NCBI RefSeq assembly: GCF_017982655.1
Contig: NZ_JABXYX010000087.1
Span: forward strand, 1 to 32,563
Source of the DNA: Brasilonema sp. CT11
Lineage (GTDB): Bacteria; Cyanobacteriota; Cyanobacteriia; Cyanobacteriales; Nostocaceae
Reading direction: 5' to 3'
Length of the DNA: 32,563 nt
The number at the start of each line of letters is the position of its first letter. Within the stretch, counting starts at the first letter, position 1. This document shows, piece by piece, positions 24,325 through 31,598 of this stretch. The notes under the pieces were generated by a model. It was given only the letters and a program-made list of their open reading frames with translations, was not told the DNA's origin and ran no database searches. Made by a program: the position numbers and the translations under genes.

Positions 24325-24525
24325 GATTTTATATTTTCGCCAGAAACATCTTCCAAGGCGAAATTGCACTGCCCTACTTTTCGCGCAAATTTGGCAAGTT
24401 TGATATTCGCGTTGGGTCTGGTCATCATGCTTGGGGTTGTTGGGGTCGGGATACAAACTCTTGCGTTATATCACCTTTTGGTAAACTACACGAAGGTATC
24501 GGGTCGTTTCTTGCGCGAAAGGTAA
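24325..24525 (+). pseudogene. possible remnant of a membrane-protein gene
   Basis: The frame ending at TAA 24523-24525, open from 24325, encodes LASLIFALGLVIMLGVVGVG, then IQTLALYHLLVNYTKVSGRF and LRER before the stop. One hydrophobic helix followed by a basic tail is what a real membrane-protein C-terminus looks like. The codons are GC-richer, as in the antiporter that starts 5 bp later. There is no start codon that would give a complete protein, so it may be the tail of a gene cut off when the antiporter arrived. It could also be chance. Confidence 0.35.
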
Positions 24526-24530
24526 CTCCA

Positions 24531-25709
24531 ATGCACAACACGACAGAGATTCTATTCAGTCTCTTTATTGTCTTTGTAGCCGCGCAAATCGGCGCGGAAA
24601 TCGCCGGACGGCTGAAACTTCCTGCCGTCGTCGGCGAGATCGCGGTGGGCTGCGTCGTTGGTTCCTCTGCATTGGGTTGGGTACATCTCAATGAGCCGCT
24701 GGAAGTCCTAGCGGAGATTGGGGCGGTGTTGCTCCTGTTTTCGGCGGGCTTGGAAACCCGCGTAGCCGATCTTCGCAAAGTGGGGAAAGTCGCGGGGCTA
24801 GTTGGTGTTTTCGGTGTGATTGTGCCGTTTCTTTTGGGCATGGCTTCGGCGAAGTTTGCGGGGTTTGCAACACCGAAAGCCCTGTTCTTCGCGGCGGCGT
24901 TTGTCGCTACCTCTGCCGGAATCACGGCACGAGTATTGCAGGATATGAAGGTGTTGGGGCGGATCGAAAGCCGTATTATTTTGGGAGCGGCGGTGATTGA
25001 CGATATTCTTGCGATGCTCTTGCTAGGCACGGTAACGGCGCTGCAAGGCGGAGGCGGCGTGGACGTGGTGAAACTTGCCGTAATTCTGGTGCAGGCGGTG
25101 GGTTTCGTGGTCGTTATTGCGTTCGTTGGCACAAAGATCATGCAGAAAAATTCTTCCCTGCTCGATGCGCCCATTAATCCGCTCTCGCCGCTTACCCTCT
25201 CCCTCGCGCTCTGCCTGGGGTTGGCTGCATCCGCCTCCCAAATCGGCTTAGCCGCAATTATTGGCGCATTTCTGGCAGGTATGGTGGTGGCGGAAAGCAG
25301 CCAACGTCATACTCTGGAAAAGCAGATTCAACCGCTCATGGCATTCCTTGTGCCGTTTTTCTTTGTTGTCACTGGTGCGCAAGTGAACCTAAGAGAATTG
25401 GCAAGCCTGTCGGTACTTGGAACGCTCCTGCTGGTGACGCTGCTCGCGGTCATAGGCAAACTTGTCGGCTGTGGATTAGGCGCTTACTCACTCGGCAAGA
25501 AGTCTGCCCTTATCGTGGGGATGGGGATGGTTCCGCGTGGAGAGGTTGGTATCATCGTGGCAAGTCTGGGCAAACAGGCGGAGGTATTCTCCGGCACGAC
25601 TTACGCGATCATCATTGCTATGTCATTGCTCACATCGGTTATCGCGCCTCCGGCGCTGAAAGTCATGCTTGCTGACTCACCGCCTGAAGAACCGGAAATT
25701 TTGGAATAG
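24531..25709 (+). CDS. cation/proton antiporter, CPA2 (KefB/NapA-like)
   Basis: This 392-residue membrane protein has about 12 hydrophobic segments and the monovalent cation:proton antiporter-2 pattern: LKLPAVVGEIAVGCVVGSSA at the first helices, LLLFSAGLETRVADLRKVGK, the ion-binding region GAAVIDDILAMLLLG, and GIIVASLGKQAEV. It lacks a C-terminal TrkA-N domain, so it is the short form. It most likely exchanges Na+ or K+ for H+; the ion is not determined. ATG 24531 (MHNTTEIL) is preferred over an upstream extension to 24279, which has no membrane character. Codon use is GC-rich, with GCG, GGC and CGG frequent, and there are no HIP1 sites, unlike its neighbours. This suggests transfer from a non-cyanobacterial source. 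Confidence 0.9.
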   Translation: MHNTTEILFSLFIVFVAAQIGAEIAGRLKLPAVVGEIAVGCVVGSSALGWVHLNEPLEVLAEIGAVLLLFSAGLETRVADLRKVGKVAGLVGVFGVIVPFLLGMASAKFAGFATPKALFFAAAFVATSAGITARVLQDMKVLGRIESRIILGAAVIDDILAMLLLGTVTALQGGGGVDVVKLAVILVQAVGFVVVIAFVGTKIMQKNSSLLDAPINPLSPLTLSLALCLGLAASASQIGLAAIIGAFLAGMVVAESSQRHTLEKQIQPLMAFLVPFFFVVTGAQVNLRELASLSVLGTLLLVTLLAVIGKLVGCGLGAYSLGKKSALIVGMGMVPRGEVGIIVASLGKQAEVFSGTTYAIIIAMSLLTSVIAPPALKVMLADSPPEEPEILE

Positions 25710-25770
25710 GCACTTGGAATAGGCTTTCTGCGTTAGCTCTGAGTATACTTAACCTCATTCCAGAAGAAAA

Positions 25771-27183
25771 CTATTGCTTTGGCGAACCAGCCAACTTCAA
25801 AGCTTCCTTGGCTGAGACTCCTTCGGTTTGAGTACCGAAATACCATAAAGTAACAGCAGCCTCAACATGAGTGACTGATTTCTTCGGTTGAAATAGCGTT
25901 GTATAGCCAAAGACTCGACGAATATTGGATTTTTCACCACTTTGGAAATCCGCCAGAACTGCCCGTAATGCTTTCGGGTCAATTTTCCCAGCATCTTGAA
26001 AACCCCAGGTTTGCTTAACGGCTTCTAAAGAAGCAGAGGGTAAAGCTTGACGTGTGTCAAGGGGAACTTTCCAAAGAATCAACTGCTCCCGTGTTAAAGG
26101 TGAATCCGGTTGAAACAAAACAGCGGTGGAATCTCCAGATAGAGAACTGGGAATTAATCCGGCTTCGGCTAATCCCTGAATTGCCCGAAAATCAGGATCA
26201 GTTTTTGGTACATCCCGAAATGTTGGTTGAGAACTTTCTGATGCCAAGCGAATCTGCTTTGCTGGGTTATTGGCATACATCGCATTGTTCGCAGCAACTA
26301 ACCAATGGGCAAATTGCCGATGAGTCACCACTTTAGCTGGTTCAAACTGGTTGGTTGTGGTACTATTGCCCTTAAGCGCATTTGATTCTACATTGAAAAC
26401 TCCTAATCCTGCCAAATCTTGAATATATTGCCGGAATTCTTGAGGTACTTTGTTCAAATCGCTGAATTCTTGAGATTTGGGGTCAGAACTGGGAGTAGGT
26501 GTAGGGTTTTTGTTATCTAACGTAGCATTTGGTTGTGTTGTCGAGTCTTGTGATGGCACCGGACTAACTAACTGCGACTCACGAGATTGCACAGCATTGT
26601 CAGTAGCTTGAGGAGTTGGAGTTGGCTTAGCTTGTGCTGTTTGAGTGGATGATGGTGAGTATGAAATGTCTATTTCAGTTGACGTTTGTGGTTGATTGGG
26701 TGCAGCGTTGGTAACTGTTTTCGGTTGAACGGAAACTTTTAGTTGTATATCATTGCGCCGCGCTTCAAAAGAGTTTTTCGGCTCATCTGTGGAAGTCCCT
26801 TGCACAATCTGCCAGTTGTTTGCCTGAAACTGTTGGCGATAATAGCTAGCAATCACATTGCTAGGGTCAGAACTCAGCCAGCGACTCGATACAGTGGGAT
26901 TTTCATTGCTTGATGGTGTCACCTCTTGTAGGGTGGCGTTAGGATACAACGGGATCTCTTTGGGAAAATCACTTGGCAATTGAACTGTCGCCTGAGGGGT
27001 TTGTGGTTGTTGGCTACTGCGCACCTCTTGAGCGCTAAAGGTCACTGGGTTACCCTTTAGTTTGGGGTCAGCCGCCAAGGACTGCTCAATATTTTTGGCA
27101 GCCCGACTGTTGGCACAGCCTGTCAAACAGGTGAGTAAAACAGCCAAACTCACTAATACAACTGGATGTTTAGAGCGCACCAC
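25771..27183 (-). CDS. lipoprotein with SLH-like repeats
   Basis: This protein of about 470 residues has a lipoprotein signal peptide with lipobox LTGC at about residue 23. A first domain follows (SDFPKEIPLYPNATLQEV, SNVIASYYRQQFQANNWQIV), a small fold often seen in cyanobacterial lipoproteins. Next come about 70 residues rich in Pro, Thr, Ser and Gln. The C-terminal part (about residues 245-465) has three divergent S-layer-homology-type units (VVTHRQFAHWLVAANNAMYA, PTFRDVPKTDPDFRAIQGLA, SVTHVEAAVTLWYFG). It is probably anchored in a membrane with the SLH part touching peptidoglycan. Start choices are TTG 27189, GTG 27183 or GTG 27180; none has a ribosome binding site. Confidence 0.8.
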   Translation of the reverse strand: MVRSKHPVVLVSLAVLLTCLTGCANSRAAKNIEQSLAADPKLKGNPVTFSAQEVRSSQQPQTPQATVQLPSDFPKEIPLYPNATLQEVTPSSNENPTVSSRWLSSDPSNVIASYYRQQFQANNWQIVQGTSTDEPKNSFEARRNDIQLKVSVQPKTVTNAAPNQPQTSTEIDISYSPSSTQTAQAKPTPTPQATDNAVQSRESQLVSPVPSQDSTTQPNATLDNKNPTPTPSSDPKSQEFSDLNKVPQEFRQYIQDLAGLGVFNVESNALKGNSTTTNQFEPAKVVTHRQFAHWLVAANNAMYANNPAKQIRLASESSQPTFRDVPKTDPDFRAIQGLAEAGLIPSSLSGDSTAVLFQPDSPLTREQLILWKVPLDTRQALPSASLEAVKQTWGFQDAGKIDPKALRAVLADFQSGEKSNIRRVFGYTTLFQPKKSVTHVEAAVTLWYFGTQTEGVSAKEALKLAGSPKQ

Positions 27184-28159
27184 AAGCAATTACAATTCGA
27201 GTGTCAATTCCTACACTAGCAAAAGACTATGGGAAAAACGCACCAACTCAGCATTCATCAGAGTTATAACGAAAAATGTCTGATAATTGCAGGCACTGAG
27301 TTACCTTGCAGGCATCTGAAAACCTTGGAGAACTTTATTATCAAGCAACATCAGCTGGTTATCAGCAACTACCATTAGTGCTAAGCTGAAAGTAAATCCT
27401 CTGTTTACCTCACTCAAGAACAACAGAATAAAGATAGCGCAAACGGCAGCCTCGCAAAAAGGCGATCAGGGTAAAGTGTCCGTCCTAAACGGCTTACAAA
27501 CTTTCCTATGCTGCCAGTTTTGGATAGTCTCTATTGAATAAATATAAGCGAATATGGCAACACTTGGAAAACTTCAGTGTTGAACTTTGAACAGAGTTGC
27601 CATAAAGAACGCTGTTCTTAAGTGTCGAGGTTATAGATAAAGTGGTGTAACGCCTCTGCGGTTTCCTTCAAGTCTTGAGATTTCGTTTCACTTAGGGTTT
27701 GGTGTTGTGGCTTTGGCTATCAGTTGCCTAAGCTTTTGTTGGTGCAGCAACCCGTGTTGCACCTCAACTGGTTTACTCAAGAAGACCCTTTTTGCAGAAG
27801 GTGATGAATCACAGGAAGCTTCCGGACTGTTGTACTGGTGCTTGAAATAATTTTCGATCGTCATGCAACAGCCATCGAAAAACTTTCATTTGAATTTGAC
27901 TAATGATTTATGAACACCAATATTGCAACTTAGCTTCAGTGGAAAGTCTCTTTAAAAGGAGCAATTTCCATCTCCAAAGCAACCAAAACGATAAAAACAA
28001 TCGATCTCATTTCAAAAACCTATATAAGTTAGGAGTCTGAAAAATCTAAAATAGATATTAAATAAAAAAACACAACGACCATCCCATCGACAACCGCCAG
28101 TCAATTTTTACTTTCTGTAAAGCGTCGTCGGTTTGTTACCAGTGCTGAAACACGATTAC
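27184..28159. other. long divergent intergenic region upstream of sasA
   Basis: Almost 1 kb lies between the lipoprotein gene (-) and sasA (+). No ORF of any quality was found. A possible three-way-junction RNA fold is described at 27660-27795. The sasA promoter should lie in the right part. The length is unusual for this window and suggests an RNA gene or complex control. Confidence 0.5.
27660..27795 (+). ncRNA. candidate structured RNA (three-way junction)
   Basis: Three helices nest consistently. The closing stem is CTTGAG (27674-27679) with CTCAAG (27776-27781). The first arm is CTTAGG (27691-27696) with CCTAAG (27727-27732). The second arm is GGTGCAGCA (27741-27749) with TGTTGCACC (27755-27763), 9 bp with one G-T, extended by GTT/AAC across a 2-base bulge. 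A CCCTTTTTG string follows at 27786-27794 and could end transcription. No known RNA family was recognised. This is a by-eye fold and needs a covariance test. Confidence 0.3.
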
Positions 28160-29344
28160 ATGCAAGTTTCCCAGGATCAGCCTATTTCTTCTGAGGCTCC
28201 ACTACAGCTGTTACTTTTTGTCGATGGACGACCAAAGTCCAAACAACAAGTACAGCGAATTCGCTCTTACTTAAAAGAGTTGGAAGCTGACTACGATTTT
28301 GAACTTCAAATTGTTGATGTTGGTCAACAACCCTATTTGGCGGAACATTTTAAACTGGTAGCAACGCCAGCTTTAATCAAAGTTCATCCAGAGCCAAGGG
28401 AAATCTTGGCTGGTAGTAATATAACTGGTCAATTAAAAACTTGGTGGCCCCGGTGGCAAGCCGCTATAGATGCCTACTTACAATTAGAGAGTGATTTCCA
28501 CGAACATGATCACAACGGTCGTGTCAAAGAACCCAAGTCCTCTATCGGTTCTGTTGCTGTTTCAGCCGAACTTATGAGACTATCAGATGAAGTCTTTCGC
28601 CTCAAACAGGAAACAGAGAAACTCCAAGAGCAAATCCAGTTTAAAGACCGGGTGATAGCTATGTTAGCTCATGACCTCCGCAATCCGTTAACTGCAGCTT
28701 CTATGGCCATAGACACCTTACAATCTAATTACAACATAGAAAAAGGTGAATTTGAGCGTTTGACACCAAAAATGACGCTGCATTTGTTCAAGCAAGCCCG
28801 TAGCCAAACAAAGACAATAGATCGTATGATTACTGACCTTTTACGGGTAGGTCATGGTAAAGACAGAGAATTTTTTATTCAACCGCAAAAGATAGACATC
28901 GGCAAACTTTGTCTTGAGGTTCTAGAGGAATTGCGCGATCGCTACACCGCCAAATCTCACAAAGTAAACAAAGACATTCCCAAAGACTTACCCTATGTTT
29001 ATGCAGATCCAGAACGTATACGACAGGTGCTAATAAACTTGCTGGATAATGCTATCAAATACACACCGGAAGGTGGGAAGATCAGTGTTTGTGGACTTCA
29101 CCGTACTAGCCAGAAAATTCAATTCAGTGTTGGCGATACTGGTCCTGGTATACCTGAAGAAAACCGCGATCGCATCTTTGAAAATCACTACCGCCTAGAG
29201 CGTGATCAAGGTAAAGAAGGCTACGGCATTGGTTTGTCTTTATGCCAGCGCATTATTCTAGCGCACTACGGTCAAATATGGGTAGAAACCGCCCCTCATG
29301 GTGGAGCATGGTTCCATTTTACCTTACCAGTGTATCCGAATTGA
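28160..29344 (+). CDS. sasA: circadian clock sensor histidine kinase SasA
   Basis: This 394-residue soluble kinase carries clock output from KaiC to the response regulator RpaA. The N-terminal 100 residues are the KaiB-like thioredoxin-fold domain ([38 protein letters not shown]). A coiled linker leads to HisKA with His171 in [14 protein letters not shown]. HATPase motifs are [33 protein letters not shown] and [21 protein letters not shown] 28160 (MQVSQDQP) is preferred to TTG 28133, as known SasA proteins begin in this way. No kai or rpaA genes are in the window. It converges with mutT, only 7 bp between the stop codons. Confidence 0.95.
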   Translation: MQVSQDQPISSEAPLQLLLFVDGRPKSKQQVQRIRSYLKELEADYDFELQIVDVGQQPYLAEHFKLVATPALIKVHPEPREILAGSNITGQLKTWWPRWQAAIDAYLQLESDFHEHDHNGRVKEPKSSIGSVAVSAELMRLSDEVFRLKQETEKLQEQIQFKDRVIAMLAHDLRNPLTAASMAIDTLQSNYNIEKGEFERLTPKMTLHLFKQARSQTKTIDRMITDLLRVGHGKDREFFIQPQKIDIGKLCLEVLEELRDRYTAKSHKVNKDIPKDLPYVYADPERIRQVLINLLDNAIKYTPEGGKISVCGLHRTSQKIQFSVGDTGPGIPEENRDRIFENHYRLERDQGKEGYGIGLSLCQRIILAHYGQIWVETAPHGGAWFHFTLPVYPN

Positions 29345-29351
29345 CTAAGGT

Positions 29352-29771
29352 TTAAGACTTTCCTACTTCCGGTTGTAGAACAGCAATAATTTGACTATTT
29401 GCTTCAGGAAAAGTATAGTTTCCTAGTTCATCCAAACTGACCCAACGAATTTCTTCACATTCAATTGGTTGAGGAACACCTGCCACATAGCGGCAATGAT
29501 GTACTATGAGGGTTACGCGCAAGTGCGTATAGGTGTGGTCGATAGTGATTAAATGCTCTCCCACTTCTATTTCTATTGCTAGTTCTTCAGAAATTTCCCG
29601 TTTGATACACTCTTCGATACTTTCATTCCTTTCAACTTTACCTCCAGGAAATTCCCACAAACCACCCATCAAACCTTCCGAACGACGGCGATCAATGAGA
29701 ATTTCTCCCAAGTCGTTCCAAATGACAGCAACGCCAATGATTTTATGAGGTACAACAGCAGTTTCACTCAT
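29352..29771 (-). CDS. mutT: MutT-like NUDIX hydrolase (8-oxo-dGTP diphosphatase)
   Basis: This 139-residue enzyme is probably the housekeeping MutT, which cleanses 8-oxo-dGTP from the nucleotide pool. The motif GLWEFPGGKVERNE followed by SIEECIKREISEELAI is a MutT-type NUDIX box. The upstream IGVAVIWNDLGEILIDRRR and the C-terminal ECEEIRWVSLDELGNYTFPE also fit. The frame extends to 29834, but ATG 29771 (MSETAVVPHK) is preferred; the longer start would lie within the terminator hairpin at 29826-29856. Another in-frame ATG is at 29819. Confidence 0.9.
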   Translation of the reverse strand: MSETAVVPHKIIGVAVIWNDLGEILIDRRRSEGLMGGLWEFPGGKVERNESIEECIKREISEELAIEIEVGEHLITIDHTYTHLRVTLIVHHCRYVAGVPQPIECEEIRWVSLDELGNYTFPEANSQIIAVLQPEVGKS

Positions 29772-29825
29772 GTTTGTTTTAAAGAGAGTGGCACAAATGG
29801 AAAAAAACTTATAACTCATAACAAA

Positions 29826-29856
29826 ACTCGGCAAGCTATCTTAATGTTTGCCGAGT
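29826..29856 (-). terminator. rho-independent terminator of the DUF760 gene
   Basis: On the - strand ACTCGGCAA (complement of 29848-29856) pairs with TTGCCGAGT (complement of 29826-29834), a perfect 9-bp stem with a 13-base loop, followed by a short T-rich run (TTTGTT). It lies 50 bp past the DUF760 stop codon and just upstream of mutT. Confidence 0.7.
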
Positions 29857-29906
29857 CTGTATTGTATGATGCATTGCAAGATTTTTTCGTTTTTCAGCAC
29901 AAACAG

Positions 29907-30257
29907 CTAACCAGCATCACTATTGTTGGTTTCCGAACCTTGCAGTGCTACTTCAAAATTCATTCTTTGTTCAGCATTACGTATGAAATAACCGCTGATC
30001 ATGGCAGAAGCAAGAAGACGACCCAAACTTTCTCTGTTGGTGGTAATGCTGACACCAAACTGTTCAGAAGGTAGGTTACCCAAAAGCCCTACAATATTAC
30101 GCTCCATGACTTGAAAAACTTCGGGCGAAGTAGGCTTAGATAACTGGGTCACTGTTTCAGGACTTAATGATTTTACATACTGCCAGAGCAAATCACCAGT
30201 TTCTGACTCACTGTTAAAAAATTCTGATTCTGAAACTCGATTGGATGGGTTACTCAC
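29907..30257 (-). CDS. DUF760 family protein
   Basis: This 116-residue protein has the conserved core LLWQYVKSLSPETVTQLSKP, EVFQVMERNIVGLLGNLPSE and GRLLASAMISGYFIRNAEQR, which fits DUF760, a family of unknown function found in cyanobacteria and plastids. No signal peptide or membrane segment is present. Start ATG 30257. Its own terminator follows, so it is probably monocistronic. Confidence 0.88.
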   Translation of the reverse strand: MSNPSNRVSESEFFNSESETGDLLWQYVKSLSPETVTQLSKPTSPEVFQVMERNIVGLLGNLPSEQFGVSITTNRESLGRLLASAMISGYFIRNAEQRMNFEVALQGSETNNSDAG

Positions 30258-30450
30258 GTTATATCTCCTTGACTACTATAACTGCGGTCGATATGACTAG
30301 CGCTGTAAATATCTTTCGTCTGTAAGACAATACTTTAGCTTTTTTATATTCCTACTGACTAATTTAACAGCTTGGTTACAGTGTGGAAGTGGGTGTAACC
30401 GTACCAAAAGCAACGGATTGTTTCACCTAATTGTTATAGCAGGGAACGCT

Positions 30451-30561
30451 TAACAGTGAACAGTGAACAGTAAACAGTGAACAAGGGGTGGACTTTGTCC
30501 GTTTCCTACCTGATAACTGATAACTGGTAAGTGCTAACTGCTAACTGATAACTGATAACTG
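30451..30561. repeat. composite tandem repeat, copy 2 (inverted)
   Basis: AACAGTG units (30451-30482) are followed by a variable spacer, the core GTCCGTTTCCTACCTG (30497-30512) and tandem ATAACTG/CTAACTG units (30513-30561). Read on the - strand this is the same order and core as 6850-6925: TTATCAG units, then CAGGTAGGAAACGGAC, then GTTCACT units. Confidence 0.75.
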
Positions 30562-30598
30562 CTTATTTGTCGTACATGACAGCAAGCAGAAGCTATAT

Positions 30599-30634
30599 TT
30601 TGTCATTTGTCATTGGTGAATGACAAATGACAAA
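30599..30634. repeat. perfect 16-bp inverted repeat next to the sigma-factor stop
   Basis: TTTGTCATTTGTCATT (30599-30614) and AATGACAAATGACAAA (30619-30634) pair perfectly around GGTG. Each arm is a tandem of the heptamer TTTGTCA. It lies 7 bp beyond the sigma-factor stop codon and is likely the 3' end of that mRNA, although no T-run follows on the - strand. Confidence 0.8.
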
Positions 30635-30641
30635 TCACTAA

Positions 30642-31598
30642 CTAACTAGCTAGATATTCATTTATATCGGCTTTGATTTTACGCAGTTTAGTTAAGGCTT
30701 CCCGCTCAATTTGCCGTACTCGTTCACGGCTAATACTGAGGAGTTGACCGATACTCGCCAGAGTGTGTGCTTGCCCATCATTTAAACCAAAACGCAGAGA
30801 TATGACTTCCCTTTGTTGTGGAGTCAGTTCCCCCATGAGACGCTCTAAATCAAATGATAAGGAAGATTGGGCAACAAATTCTTCTGGAGAAACTCCTGGG
30901 TCCTCCAACATTTCCCCTAGTTCTGTATCGTAGTTATCTCCCAACCGCAAATCCAAAGATAGCGGTACACGCGCTTTTTCCATATATTCTCGGACTTGTC
31001 TGGGAGTCAATTCTAATTCTTGAGCTAACTCAGAAGCTGTGGGAGCTCGTCCTAGATTCTGAGAGAGTTGTCGCTGTGCCTTCTTGATTTTATTTAATTT
31101 TTCTGTTATGTGGATAGGCAAGCGGATGGTGCGACCTTTTTCAGCGATCGCCCGAGTAATAGCTTGACGAATCCACCAATAAGCATAGGTTGAAAACCTG
31201 TATCCTTTGGTCGGGTCAAACTTTTCTACACCCCGCTGCATCCCTATGCTACCTTCCTGAATCAAGTCGAGTAAATCTACGTTACGCTTGATGTACTTTT
31301 TAGCAACAGACACAACCAGTCGCAAATTGGCTTCTACCATTTTGCGCTTGGCATTTTCACCCTCTGCAATTGCTTCATTCAACTCTTTTGGTTCTAACTC
31401 TGTCGCTTTTGCCCACTCTTCTAGAGTCGGTTGACGACTCAACTGAATGGCAAGAGACTCCCTTACTTCCTGTAGAATGCTTGCACGTTGCACCTGTTTG
31501 CCATAATGTATTTCCTCTTCATGGGATAAAAGTGGCACACGGCCAATCTCACGCAGGTAAGTCCGCACGAGGTCTGTGGCTGTCTGAGCGGTCTTCAT
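30642..31598 (-). CDS. group 2 (primary-like, non-essential) sigma-70 factor
   Basis: This 318-residue RNA polymerase sigma factor lacks region 1.1. Region 1.2 is [20 protein letters not shown]. Region 2 has [39 protein letters not shown] and [19 protein letters not shown] (recognition of the -10 element). Region 3 starts at [20 protein letters not shown]. Region 4.2 is [20 protein letters not shown]. This is the layout of cyanobacterial group 2 factors (SigB to SigE), which respond to light, carbon, nitrogen or stress. The subgroup, closest in feel to SigB/SigD, cannot be fixed without a tree. Start ATG 31598. A long leader precedes it. Confidence 0.93.
   Translation of the reverse strand: MKTAQTATDLVRTYLREIGRVPLLSHEEEIHYGKQVQRASILQEVRESLAIQLSRQPTLEEWAKATELEPKELNEAIAEGENAKRKMVEANLRLVVSVAKKYIKRNVDLLDLIQEGSIGMQRGVEKFDPTKGYRFSTYAYWWIRQAITRAIAEKGRTIRLPIHITEKLNKIKKAQRQLSQNLGRAPTASELAQELELTPRQVREYMEKARVPLSLDLRLGDNYDTELGEMLEDPGVSPEEFVAQSSLSFDLERLMGELTPQQREVISLRFGLNDGQAHTLASIGQLLSISRERVRQIEREALTKLRKIKADINEYLAS

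Larger units (their letters stand above)
24054..24530. other. intergenic region before the antiporter
   Basis: It holds a perfect hairpin (24126-24152) and, from about 24325, a stretch whose base composition shifts toward that of the antiporter gene. A reading frame ending at 24525 there looks like the end of a membrane protein (see separate entry). The HIP1-containing cyanobacterial sequence seems to end around 24060-24300. Confidence 0.5.
30258..30641. other. intergenic region rich in short repeats
   Basis: This 384-bp region lies between the DUF760 and sigma-factor genes, both on the - strand. Its right two-thirds are a composite tandem repeat (30451-30561) and a long inverted repeat (30599-30634). 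The DUF760 promoter must be in the left third. No gene was seen. Confidence 0.6.

Noticed and set aside
24279-24530. N-terminal extension of the antiporter frame (84 codons)
   Set aside because: The extension has no membrane character or family similarity; ATG 24531 gives the expected first helix.
24425-25241. Long minus-strand frames opposite the antiporter (up to 249 codons)
   Set aside because: They are shadows caused by the GC-rich codon pattern of the real gene; the translated sequences are Thr/Pro/Arg-rich and match nothing.
27508-27537. Short frame MLPVLDSLY resembling the upstream extension of sasA (MLPVLKHDY)
   Set aside because: Five shared residues are too few; the surrounding DNA is not similar and the frame has only nine codons.
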